From: Galdieria sulphuraria
Taxonomy: Eukaryota > Rhodophyta > Bangiophyceae > Galdieriales > Galdieriaceae
Direction: 5' to 3'
Assembly (NCBI RefSeq): GCF_000341285.1
Contig: NW_005178417.1
Coordinates: 1-64,000 of the forward strand
Length of the DNA: 64,000 nucleotides
Part shown: positions 12,199 to 22,948 of the stretch, piece by piece
Layout: each line of letters opens with the position of its first letter
Position numbering within the stretch: the stretch's first letter is position 1
Notes under the pieces: generated by a model
Database searches by the model: none
Seen by the model: only the letters and a program-made list of their open reading frames with translations
Told to the model about the DNA's origin: nothing
Position numbers and translations under genes: made by a program

Positions 12199-13270
12199 AT
12201 GGTATTGGAAGCAGTTATGGTATGTGTAGACAACTCTGAGTGGATGAGGAATGGTGACTATCCTCCTAGTCGTTTGGTAAGTTTTCTGTACAGTTGTGTT
12301 GTGTCGATTCATACTTGTGTAGGATGCCCAACAAGACGCTGCCAACTTGGTCTGTGGTGCCAAGTTGCAACAAAATCCGGAAAACACGGTTGGTTTGATG
12401 ACTATGGCAGGTGGAACACCGGAGATATTGGTTACTCAAACCCAAGATATTGGTGTGATATTGAGTTCTTTGCATGGTTTACGCATTCGAGGTAAAGTAG
12501 ACTTGAAAGGTGCCATCTTGAAGGCGCAGTTGGCACTCAAACACCGACAAAATAAAGTACAGAGGCAACGACTGATAGTCTTTGTGGGAAGTTATGTGGA
12601 CGTTCCTGAAGAAGAGTTGGTTTCTTTGGGACGAAGGTTGAAGAAGAACAACGTAGCTTTAGATATCGTTAGTTTTGGGGAATGTGAAGCGAACGAAAGC
12701 AAATTGGAAGCTCTCATCGAGGCAGTCAACTCGAATGAGAATAGTCATCTATTGAGTGTTTTACCTGGACCTCACATCTTATCAGATATTGTATTGACTT
12801 CACCTATTGTACAACAAGAGGCCATGGATACTGGTTATGGTGTTGGGACAGGTTCTTCTATAAGTGGACAAACTGGTGGTGGAGCTAGTGATTTTGAGTT
12901 TGGAGTTGATCCCAATGTTGACCCGGAACTTGCAATGGCTTTGAGAATATCTATGGAAGAAGAAAAGTCTAGACAAGAAGCCTTGAGTAGGCAACAAGAA
13001 ATGGATACGAGTCGTAGCGAAGAGTATAGGAAAGAGGAACAAAGTAATGCGGATATTTCTCAAGGAGATGAAGCAGATGCTGAGTTGTATGATTCAGGAA
13101 CGAATGCACATGTGATGCAAGTGGATTCTGGTCAAAGTAGTGGTAATGATCCAACATCGAAAAGAACTAATGAAGAAGAACAAGAAGATTATGATGATGA
13201 AGAAGAAGAATTGCAAAAGGCTTTGAAAATGTCTCTTCAAGATACATCGGAAACCAAAAAGCAACCATAA
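12199..13270 (+). CDS. RPN10: 26S proteasome regulatory subunit RPN10
   Basis: Ubiquitin receptor of the proteasome lid-base hinge. Two exons. The VWA domain opens [20 protein letters not shown] and continues after one intron (after AGTCGTTTG) with [36 protein letters not shown] and LIVFVGSYV. Two ubiquitin-interacting motifs follow: [20 protein letters not shown] and [17 protein letters not shown]. The C-terminus is highly acidic. The in-frame ATG at 12199 fits the conserved N-terminus; the upstream GTG at 12184 is not used. It follows CDC27 on the same strand after 122 bases. Confidence 0.92.
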
Positions 13271-13300
13271 TGAATATTGGCTGTGTGTGAGAGACATACT

Positions 13301-14152
13301 TTATTCTTCTTGAGTATTTTGCGTAGATAATAAATGAGAACCTTCAGCTGTTGCTCTTCTAGAATTTGCATATCGATAAAGTCCTAATTGATTCCATCGT
13401 CGTCCAACTGAACCCACATATGTGACAGAATCAGAAGCACTTCCTATCCAATGACTCAATCTACCCAAACCTCTCCTCGTTCTTCGAGACCAAACCAATG
13501 AAACCCAACAAGGATAACAAAACCTAATAGAGACATGGACAACAACATTTTCCAATACAAGATACAATCACTTACAACATGAGTGCACAAACGTACATAA
13601 TAACAATCATAGCCAAAGTCAATCCATATGAAACTGAATCACAACATCGAGTATGTTGTGGATAACCTTGACAACTACAACTGTTGGGACAAAATGCACC
13701 AGGACCAGCACTTTCAAAAAACCGTACTTGAAGATATATCCAATAACCAAAGTTGAATAGCAGAAGCAGAAATCCTACACTACTAAATATACTAGGTCGA
13801 ATGAGAGATAAGGAAACACAAGTTGTAAGAATCCTACCCAGAGTGTGGAACGTCTCCCCATATCCAAATCAACACAAAAATAACCAAAGAGTATAACCCC
13901 AATAATAACCAAAGTCCAGCAGAAACTATAACAAATCTTGCCAAGTGTTCATCACAATACAAGCCTTGTTGAATTTTCAAACTACTCAACACTATCACTA
14001 CAATAGGCCAACCCAACAAAAACGACAACAATATAAAAACACTTGACAAGAAATAAAAATGTTTCTTGTAACTTTTGTTCCAACTAGAGAACCTCGTTGA
14101 ACCATAAGTTTCTCAACCAAGTTACAACTCACTTATTTGCTTCTTCTTCCAT
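13301..14152 (-). CDS. Hypothetical multispanning membrane protein
   Basis: I do not recognise the family. Joining four exons gives about 245 residues: MEEEANKFSSWNKSYKKHF, two or three membrane helices (FILLSFLLGWPIVVIVLSSL, FVIVSAGLWLLLGLYSLVIF), then a Cys-rich loop FCPNSCSCQGYPQHTRCCDS, another helix (YGLTLAMIVIMYVCALML) and a basic, Ser/Arg-rich tail ending LLSTQNTQEE. Donors and acceptors (for example CCACACTCTGG|gtaggat...cctag) are inferred from frame continuity. The CxxxCxC...CC loop between helices could be disulfide-bonded or bind metal. It is convergent with RPN10 (30 bases). Confidence 0.55.
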
Positions 14153-14240
14153 AACCAACAGTTGACATAGTCTCAATTCTAGTCATTGGACACACAAAAT
14201 GAAAGTATTCACAATTTCTTTTCATATCCAAAACAAATCT

Positions 14241-15981
14241 TTAATATCTGTTCCAGAAAGTTCTTCTTCGAATCCAATTATAGTCTGGAAGAGTGAATAT
14301 GGGTCCCATAGCAGCTACTGCTGGATCTCTATCGTATATATATCGATTGGCAACTCTCTTCAAGGTAGAAATATCCACAGCATCTATTCTCGCAAACATT
14401 TCCAACAATGGAATACGACGACCTAATAAAAGTTGTCTATCCAAAACAGAAAATGAAACAATATCTATTATCACTTACCATATACTAAGAGTTGACGTCC
14501 CACTTCTTCCGCTTCCGCAGTTGTATTATCCAGTTGTCCCAACAAATTGGTCTTCAACTGTACTTTGGCTCTCTGTAAATCTGCTTCCTCAATCTTAAAA
14601 CAAGCTCTAACCAACTCATGAAGTACTGCATATCCAACATCATCCAATTCAACAGGTTCTGCAACTGCATAGACACCAAACAGACCAGTGTCTGTATAAG
14701 TAGTATTATAAGACATCACACTCTGACAAGAAGTATCTGCTACTGCGGCACCAAGACGAATTCCAGTATTCATACCAAGTCCAGAACTTCGGTCCCAAGA
14801 ACCAAGAAGTGACTGAAGGACCATCAAAGCTACTGTATCAGGATGTGTCCAACCACAAGTCTCAAAGGCTATAGTAAAATGTGCCATAGGAAGATCATCA
14901 TTACGAATACGAACATCAGAGCCTGTGAAGTAAGCTGGAGAAGCAGATACTAATGTATTCACACCAGAAAATGTGGGATCCATTTCCATTCCTCCAAAGT
15001 GTTTCTTAGCAAGCTCAACGATTGGTTGATGTTCAACATCTCCAACAACAGAAAGAACCATTCGATGAGGTTTGTAATGGAGCTTGACATATTCCATCAA
15101 ATCCTCACGAGTCAAAGCACGAATATTCTCTTCAGGTCCAAGAATAGTTCGACCAAGCGGAGTATCTTGATAGGCCGAAGCATGAAGATAGTCAAACAAG
15201 ACCTCTTCTGCTTGTTGGTTCACTTCTTCCATTTCTCTTAGAATAACGTCACGTTCTCTCTCTACTGCAGCGGCATCAAATCGGGAGTTTTTCAATATAT
15301 CTGATAAAAGCTCTAAGACTTGAGGAACATCCTCCTTCAACGAACGAGCATAATAAGCTGTCTGCTCTCTGGAAGTATACGCATTCAAGTGCGCACCAAT
15401 ATCCTCCACTTCAACCTGGTCAAACATGTTTCAGTATCTATCTATATATATATAGAGAGAGAGAGAGAAAGGGTATAAACAACTCACTTCCAACTGATGT
15501 TGAGTACGTTGAGTGGTACCTTTAAATATGAGGTGCTCCAAAAAATGTGCAGCGCCATTCACGCGTTCAGGTTCAAATCGGGTGCCCGCATCAATCCAAA
15601 CTCCTAGAGTTGCAGTACCAGTAGGTGCATACTCCGTTGCCACACGAAGCCCATTATCTAACTGGGACACTCGAGTCGGTACCTGCTTCTGCAACTCTGG
15701 TTCGAACTGATAGTTGGGAGGTAATGCTGTAGCATATTTTCCAAAGAAACCTTTCAATCTTTGTAAAGGAGATCTAGAAACAAAAGTGGGTGCAACTGGA
15801 GGAGGAATGGTACTAGTCGACTCGGCCTATAAAAGTGAGTATATCCATTCAATCACGTCGAACAACTTACTACTTGCGAGGAAAAACTTTTAGCTGATGA
15901 ACTACGAACGTTCAAGAATAAGGAGTTGAGGCGCCTTGAATAACCAAAGGCGCTCCCACAAAGTTTGACACTACTTGTCAT
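14241..15981 (-). CDS. MPPB: Mitochondrial processing peptidase beta subunit (M16 metallopeptidase)
   Basis: Removes presequences from imported mitochondrial proteins; in many eukaryotes the same protein also serves as a core subunit of complex III. Exon 1 gives an amphipathic basic presequence (MTSSVKLCGSAFGYSRRLNS). The mature part starts FGKYATALPPNYQFEPE, with the inverted zinc motif HFLEH in AAHFLEHLIFKGT and the distal glutamates in REMEEVNQQAEEVLFDYLH, so the catalytic site is intact. GRQLLVYG and RRIPLLEMFARIDAVD follow, ending IRRRTFWNRY. One intron contains a (TA)n(GA)n microsatellite. About 490 residues, typical for the beta subunit. Confidence 0.9.
15442..15470. repeat. (TA)n(GA)n microsatellite in an MPPB intron
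   Basis: An alternating TA run followed directly by a GA run, placed between two conserved coding exons of the peptidase gene, so it is intronic. Confidence 0.8.
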
Positions 15982-16219
15982 GGCACAACTTGTTAATTGA
16001 AATCTTCAGTTCAATAAATGGCCTTAATCTCTTATGCATTTGTGGGTTCAAGTTGGTTTGTGTCTTTTCAATAGTATAATCTAATTTCTATTTGTTAGCT
16101 ATAACCTGTAGATTCTTCTCATTTCCATTTGCATGTCACATCTCTGCCGTCTTATTCGGAAACTTCAACGAGAGAAATGTAAGATAATTGAGCATTTGGG
16201 TTGGCAAAGCTGAGCTTCA

Positions 16220-17174
16220 ATGTTGCGCTGGTTGTGTCGGTGGTTGTTGTTTCTTTTGGTTTGTTTCTATTTATCTCCCTTTTCTCATTCTCTTCAAAAA
16301 GAGGAAGCCTTTGTTCCCATAGGCCCTCGTAACAAAGAGGAGCACCCAACACAAACTCCCAAGTTAGTGGAACAACACGGTCGCAAACATTGGAAGCCTC
16401 TTAACTGTACTCCAAACAAGGAAAAAGCAAATTTATTGGTACAGAAAGCAGCAGATTCTCTGGAAACTCTTCTTTCAAGCCCATTTTTCAAGCACGTAGA
16501 TGTGGAAAGTTGTCAAGAATTTAGAGTTGTGGAAACGAAGGTTCGTCAAGATAGCAAGGAGTCCACCTTTTCACATTCTGTTAGGTCAATGAAGAAGGTT
16601 TGAATGTAAACAATGGACAAGAATATATCAAGAAAAGCTTTAAACTACTGGAAGACTTTCTAGACTCAAGTGGAGCAAAGAAGCACTTGGACAAGATAAT
16701 ATTTCTTCGTGTTTGTTTTCCGACAGGTTCAGATGGAGGACAGTTGAAAGTTAGTATAGGTGTGCCAGTGTCACAAAAAGTAGAAAAACTGTTTCAAGAG
16801 AAAAACAAAAATCCAAACGTAAGTGTCTAAGGATTGGTTTTCATATTGGTATTTAAACTTGAAACTGTAGATATCCCTTGTCACATATCCTGCAAAAACT
16901 CGCGTTGGTTTGGAAATTCATCATGATTTCCCTCTCTTAGGTCACGTATCTAGAACTCGGAAAATTATGGACACCCGCATAGTGTTTATGGGTGCCAAGG
17001 CCTTGGAAGTATGTGACTGCACTTTTCTCTTATATTTAGTTCTGAATTTTTCTCTAGAATGTCTTGAATGAGGCTGGACTACAGCCTGAAACGTCTAGTT
17101 TCTACTTTGTTAGCCACTCGAACCTGGAAAAGGTCGGTTTAATGGAAAATGAACTTTGGATCGATTTGGAATAA
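16220..17174 (+). CDS. Hypothetical secreted or lumenal protein
   Basis: I do not recognise this gene. It begins with a strong signal peptide (MLRWLCRWLLFLLVCFYLSP). Four exons can be joined: an intron starting gttcgtcaag and ending ctgttag links VVETK to VNEEGLNVNNGQEYIKK, a second follows KNKNPN, a third follows GAKALE. The body includes KIIFLRVCFPTGSDGGQLKV, HHDFPLLGHVSRTRKIMDTR and ENELWIDLE at the end. About 265 residues, no further membrane helix, several charged stretches. The neighbours give no functional clue. Confidence 0.55.
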
Positions 17175-18217
17175 CAGTTATTCTCCATCCCTCATATTCA
17201 ATAAAGTTTTCGTTGTCCAGAAAGACCATTGTCACTGTGTTCAAATTTTGGTATCCTAGGCTCTGGCTAATCAAATAAAATGAGACACATACGACACATA
17301 TGATATGCCTAAAAGCATCAAATCAACTAGCATCATTAAATATCAGCCCTTTTTCACTATTTTCTCATTTCGTAAGAGTTGCTAACTATACCCAAAATTT
17401 ATCTCTAAAAATAAATCTTCGAGAATTCGTCAATCAATGAATCGGTGTTTGCAAATGTTCTGAAAAACTAAAAAAACAGATCATAATTAAAAATTAGTCT
17501 AGAAAAGTAATTTATGTGTTCCTTTTATTTGCACCAATCTTTTAAAGAAGATAAAAGATGTTAAAAATGCTGTATATATACAATTAGCTGCTATTTCAAA
17601 AAATTAGTTGAATCTTTAAACATAAACAGCGTTTTAAAGATTTCAATAAACGCTATAGAACAGTCTTGGCTAAATAATCTATTGCTGTTTTAAGTTGCTT
17701 TCTGACCAATTTTGTTTAAATATAACTTTTAAAAATTAATTGGTTAAATGGTAAAATTTTGTAGAAAAGGTTTTTGAACGAAAAATGATTTATTTTAATT
17801 TGCTTTTGTTTTTATCTTTTCCAATTCTAATAAAGTGCCTGTTATGTTCTTGTTTGCTGAGGACATATTTCCTGTGAAGCTGCTTCCGACTGAAAAATTT
17901 TTTTAATATGTGAGCTAAGGCTTTGAATAAGGGTTTTCTTCGCATACTAAAGGTCTAAATTCACAAAACAAGGCCTTTTTAAGCTTAAAATTTTTGGAAA
18001 TAAACTAAATGTTTAGAAAGTTCATATCCTTAAAAAGTGAAACTTTTATGGTTTTAAAAGGAAATAAAAGGTCGTTATCAAAAGAATCGAGAAGCTACAT
18101 GTTGCAGCGCTTTTTAAATGTTTTTTATTCGTGTAATAATTAACAATGTTAATAGAAATGAGAATGCAACCATATCAAACTTTTTCAAAATTTACAGCAT
18201 TTAAAATAAAAGTTCTA
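17175..18217. other. AT-rich gene-free gap
   Basis: About 1 kb with no ORF of note on either strand, very rich in A/T homopolymer runs and without direct or inverted terminal repeats that I can see. It separates two convergent genes and is the longest clearly empty stretch inside the gene-dense part of the window. Confidence 0.6.
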
Positions 18218-19988
18218 TTATTTGGAGATGATAATTTCCTTTTTGTGTTCGTCAAAAATAAATTCATTTTCTTCGAAATATTGAATACATTCGCTTATAT
18301 TCTCAAACCCAAAATTCTTGCTTAGAAACTCAATTTCAATGTTATCCACTTTAAATGCTTTCCTCAAATGATTCAACGCACTTTGCCGCACCCTATTCTT
18401 CATCTTATCCATCAAGTAAAATCCAAGGTGGGGACAATGTGCATAGAGGAAAAAAAATCGATTCCAATTGTCAATTGATACAGATTTCCAAACTTGTGTG
18501 GCGTGAGAAACCTCCCATAAACTTTTTTCCTTTCGGCCCAAGTCACAAAGAATCGAGGTCAAAAGGTCCTTGGAGTTCACATATGTAGCGTATAGAATTC
18601 GATAAGCAACAAATTCAATCCTGTGCTCGGATTCTACCTATAGTAATGGCGTGTATTTTAGTTATATTCATAATACCACAAGACAAACCACTACCTTTGG
18701 ATAAAGTTGGGACAAACAGGTCAAGCACTGAATAAATTCGTCCATGTCATTATTTTCCAAAGCCAATCGGCCATGAGTTTCATAGACTTGTACAGCTAAT
18801 GCGTCTTCAATTCCTTGTACAGTCATGTCTTGCCGTATACTTTTCAACTGCTCACATGTATAATTATATGACCATTTTCTCTTTCTAAGAATGGAGAGTT
18901 TCAACATATTCTCTGTTTAAACATTTCACAAGACATACTTGTATTTGTTTTTCACACGACCTAGTGCCTTTTTCAGCACAGAATAGGGTCTTACATCTTT
19001 TGGATCAGGAACCGAGGTTAGTCGTAAATATGGCTTCTCCAGTTCAACACATGTTCCTATAATTCTCACAGAGGCATCAGCTTTCATAATTACAGGCTCC
19101 ACTGTATTCAATTGGGAACCATCTTCGCTACTTCCTTTAAGTTTCTTCTTTCTTTTCTTTACACGCAAAGGAAGTCTCTGATTCATATTCAAGTCAACTA
19201 TGTAACAGTTTCAATGAAAGTCTTGCCTTGTATACTCTCTACTTACTAGATTCATTCCCGTTGACATCTTGACGTAAACCTTGTTTGCCATCCATATTTA
19301 TCTCGGATACACTCTGTACAATACTATTTGAGTCAGATAATGTTGCCACACTGTTAGACTGGACACTAGTTTCCATAATATCTTGTCTATTTTGGTCAGA
19401 AGATAAAGTTGAGCTAGCATCTTTCGCTAAGCTTGTCGTTTCCCACTTGGGTTCTTTGAAAGGTGTATCCAGTTTTTGAGAGTTGACAAGTTGTTTTTCG
19501 GAACTCAACTGTTTCCACTTGATTGATACCTTTTTACTTGAAGTTATTTGTTTGGACTGCAAAGTTTGTTGAGAAAGATTTGGCCTGTTATTCTCCAAGT
19601 TTGTTGATTCATTTGCCCATCTTGAAGTTTTCGTGACAGGGTCCCAATAATATTTTCTTCCATCTGGCGTAAAAAACTCTACTTCGTTTGTTTGCTTCCA
19701 ATTTTCTGTTTTTTTGGGTAAAACATTTTTGGTTGGGTGAGCACTGACTGCGTTTGTTACCACCTTTTGCATAGGAGTTGCGGGTTGTGTTTGCAAATAG
19801 GTAGGTTGCACAGGTGTTGTTGCTTCCCATACTGATTGTCCAGTCAATACGTTACACAAGTAAAAGTGTTTGGTATTTTCATCATAATATCTTTCCCATA
19901 ACCACCTAGAACAACCCAATTTTTCGTTGTAAATGTATTGTCTTCCTGAAGCGTCTACAGATAACTTCCATTCTTGGCGGTGGGTCAT
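18218..19988 (-). CDS. SAC3/GANP-domain protein with N-terminal WW domains (LENG8/SAC3A type)
   Basis: Family members (yeast Thp3, human LENG8, plant SAC3A) act in nuclear mRNP processing and export. The ATG at 19988 gives [20 protein letters not shown]. Three WW or WW-like units follow within about 120 residues: [31 protein letters not shown] and [21 protein letters not shown] Ser/Thr/Gln-rich linker leads to a lysine-rich patch and the SAC3 core: [60 protein letters not shown]. The C-terminal helical part ([13 protein letters not shown]...) ends HKKEIIISK. Four exons. An ORF-opening TTG at 20009 was not used. It is divergent from IPI3 with about 55 bases between starts. Confidence 0.82.
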
Positions 19989-20043
19989 CACAACTCCTAC
20001 TTGCGACAATTGCCACTCGACGAAATCATTATCTTTTTATAGG

Positions 20044-21559
20044 ATGTTGGATGAGCAACAAGTATCCGTGTTGATTACTCATAGTGATCATCGTTGGACG
20101 CAGTTGTGGGTTCCAGGAGAAGAGAAACCGCGAAGATTGTTTTCCATTCAGTCGGTGGCTCCTGGTTGTCTATCTTTGTGTCGCTTGCATACGGGTTATC
20201 ACTTTACTTGTAAAAAGGATTCCGTTCAGTCTACTCAAACAGCAACCGTTGAAGCTAGTCCTGGTTCTTTTGAGTTTTTCTCATTGCAAAAGGAAAGTTC
20301 AGAATTTAAGTGCTCTGCACCTGAAGGGTAATCCTCGTATTTTCTTTTTATCATTTTATATTGATGTTTGTGGTTGTCTTTATGGATTTGTAGGCTTGTC
20401 GTATTCAAATACAGTTTTACTGGTCGATATTTATTGGGAGGTGATGTATTTGGCAGACTGTATATTTGGGAAGTTTCTAGTGGAGTATTATTAGGTATAT
20501 GGGTTGCCCACTGGAGAGCCCTATCGGATATTTGCTTTGCAGATGATGGCATTGTATTTGTGACAGCTAGTGAAGATGGTACCTTGAAAAGTTGGTCATT
20601 ATTACAGTTGACCCAATTATCTTTATATTCTATTCATGAAAATAGAAAACCTATTCCACTGGCAACCTTTAGAGGTCATACTATGCCAGTGACCAACGTT
20701 TGTTGTGGTAAATATGCTTTGAGAGATTGGATATTTAGTTGTAGTTTAGATTGTACTGTAAGAGTATGGAAACTTTCTTCAGGTGAATGGTTACATACTT
20801 ATTCACTTGTGTATCCACTTACCTGTTTGACTATGCATCATCATGAAGCCGTCTTATTTGTGGGTACTCGTGATGGAAAGATATATCAAGTATCGATTTA
20901 CTTGCCTCTCAAAAGTAATCCTAGTAGCTCTTGTGCTGTACAATTATTAAAAAAGGAACATTCAACTCAAGTTACTTGCTTGCGTTGGATACCACAACAT
21001 GGAGAAAGGAAAGGATTATTGTTAAGTGCTAGTGAAGACCAAAGTATTCATGTATATGATTATACAAGACATGAGATGATACAAATGGTATGTATATATA
21101 TATATATCTCTCTCTCTCTGTATATATATATATATATATTTATATATATAAAAAGAGAGAGAGAGAAAGAGTTTGTGTGTTTATGATAGTTATATATCAA
21201 TCTGTTATGAATAGTACAACAAAATGTTGGGAAAAGTGAGCAATATGGAAATAGTTGAACAGGCTTCATCACATTTTACAACGACGATGATGATGAATAT
21301 AGATCGATGGAATATTCGATTGAAGCGTATTCCTATTTCTTCAGAGTCAACGAGTGAGCTCAAGTCTATATGGGCTTGTTATGAACCAAAGAAGTATGTG
21401 AAGAGTCATGAAGAAGTAGAAGAAGACAAGCCCTATTGGATGATGAAGAGTGACCAAAGGATAGAGATACAACAATTATTCAAATATTATGATCATTGTA
21501 TACATGAACGTACGATAAATGATGGTACATGGAAAAAGGATCATTGGAAAATAGAATAA
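20044..21559 (+). CDS. IPI3: WD40 protein IPI3 / WDR18 (Rix1 complex)
   Basis: Component of the Rix1 complex for 60S ribosome maturation, also tied to replication licensing in yeast. Three exons. Exon 1 begins MLDEQQVSVLITHSDHRWTQ. After the intron the repeats read LLGGDVFGRLYIWEVSSGV, FVTASEDGTLKSWSL, IFSCSLDCTVRVWKLSSGEW, FVGTRDGKIYQVSIY and LLSASEDQSIHVYD; the phrase SLDCTVRVWKLSSGE is typical of WDR18. A long TA/GA-rich intron follows EMIQM, and the last exon (YNKMLGKVSNMEIVEQ...) ends DGTWKKDHWKIE. The orthology call rests on remembered WDR18 motifs. Confidence 0.75.
21091..21171. repeat. Compound TA/TC/GA microsatellite in an IPI3 intron
   Basis: Runs of TA, TC, TA again and GA lie between the donor after ACAAATG and the acceptor before TACAACAAAATG. 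This intron is about twice the usual length here. Confidence 0.8.
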
Positions 21560-21642
21560 ACACAATCACATATCTTTGGAAATGCAGATTTCATGTAATG
21601 CCATTGTAAATGGTAAGGATGATCGACATCATTTTGTTATGA

Positions 21643-22858
21643 ATGGTTTTTGATTCTCACATGTGTGGCATATCCCATACAAATGTTGCTTCTACAACAA
21701 CCCATGAATATATACCATCTCAACCATTGATGATATGGTCTCCATTCTACTACTACTACTACTACTACTATCCACTGGGAGAGTATTCCATGTTGCCCAA
21801 TTGTGGTACTCTATTTGAAATTCAGTCGTCGAATAACGAAAACTCTATACCAACTCAAAAAACAATATGGTTGAGTGATTGGGATAGAATGAAATACTAT
21901 TCTCATAGAAGTGATAGAATACCTAAGAGTTTCTTTGTTCCTATGCCTACTTGGGGTTATATGGGTCTATCAAGAATGTACTTGAACCCCAATTTTCAGT
22001 CTATAACAACAAACTTCTCATCCATCCATCATATATATGAACCCTTTCATCCATCTCTATCCACATCATCATCTTCTTCTTCTACTTTGGAAGATACAAA
22101 TGAGAACAGAAACAACTTAGAAAATGGAAAACGGAGTTAAAATCCTGGATGAATACCAGCAATGATAATAATACTCAAACACTCTTAGACTTGGCTGCTC
22201 GTCAATTGTTGAAAAGATTGGGACAACTTTGTGCTACTCGGTTGGATTCAAGGCGTCCTTATTGTTTGGGTATAAGAGAAACCATGAGAGCAATCAAGAA
22301 ATCAATCATTCAAGTAGTATTGATTGCCAATTATGTAGAGAATACGGATAAAATGGAAAAGTTGGAAAGCAAAATAGTGGAAATGATTCTCATCTGTAAA
22401 CAACGCAATATTCCTTATTATTTTGTATTGGATGTCTATGAAATGGCCCAATGGTTAGGTAAGTCCATCCATAAGAAGAAAAAACCTTGAAAGAATATCA
22501 CATCCAAATAGGATTTCATTCAAAACTTAGAAAGATATCAGTGATGGGTCTCGTTGTATCCCATTACAAACATCATCAGCATTCTCAAGATGAAGTAGAA
22601 TTATGGAACGATGCTTATCAACAACTAAGAAATTTGGTTGTCCAGGAAACTAACCCTTCTATCCCATCAAAGGAAGAGAATGAGACATCGATGCGATGCT
22701 CTTCTGATATAAGCAATCATATGGAAATAGAACAAAGTTCATTATCAGCTCAAGCTTTGCCTTTTGTTCCTCCTTCCATCGCATCCAATGTACAATATTC
22801 CTCTCCTTCCAATTGTATATTCTATTTTGGAGATATCCCGGTATCCATTTCTATATAA
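21643..22858 (+). CDS. SBP2-like L7Ae-domain RNA-binding protein (candidate SECIS-binding protein)
   Basis: The C-terminal half contains an L7Ae-type fold: LLDLAARQLLKRLGQLCATR, YCLGIRETMRAIKKSIIQVV, LICKQRNIPYYFVLDVYEMA, then after an intron KLRKISVMGLVVSHYK. The order (family-like LGIRE, then RNIPYYF..., then VMGLV) resembles SECISBP2, which recruits selenocysteine machinery to SECIS elements, more than ribosomal eL8 or eL30. The N-terminal part (from MVFDSHMCGIS) is low-complexity with a run of eight or nine tyrosines from TAC repeats. Frame changes near 22120 (KWKTELKSWMNTS reads in another frame), so an intron boundary between about 21960 and 22120 is unresolved. A non-selenoprotein role in K-turn RNA binding is possible. 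Confidence 0.55.
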
Positions 22859-22902
22859 AGAATAGCTCCTTGTCCATCTGTATATCCAATTGATTTATTA
22901 TG

Positions 22903-22927
22903 GTATATATATATATATATAGAGAGT
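22903..22927. repeat. TA microsatellite between convergent genes
   Basis: A TA run ending in GAGAG lies in the short space between the stop of the L7Ae-domain gene and the stop of the dynamin-like gene. Confidence 0.75.
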
Positions 22928-22948
22928 ATCTTATTATTCATGACTATC

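Noticed and set aside
13824-14049. Separate small membrane-protein gene
   Set aside because: It joins in frame with flanking exons into one multispanning protein.
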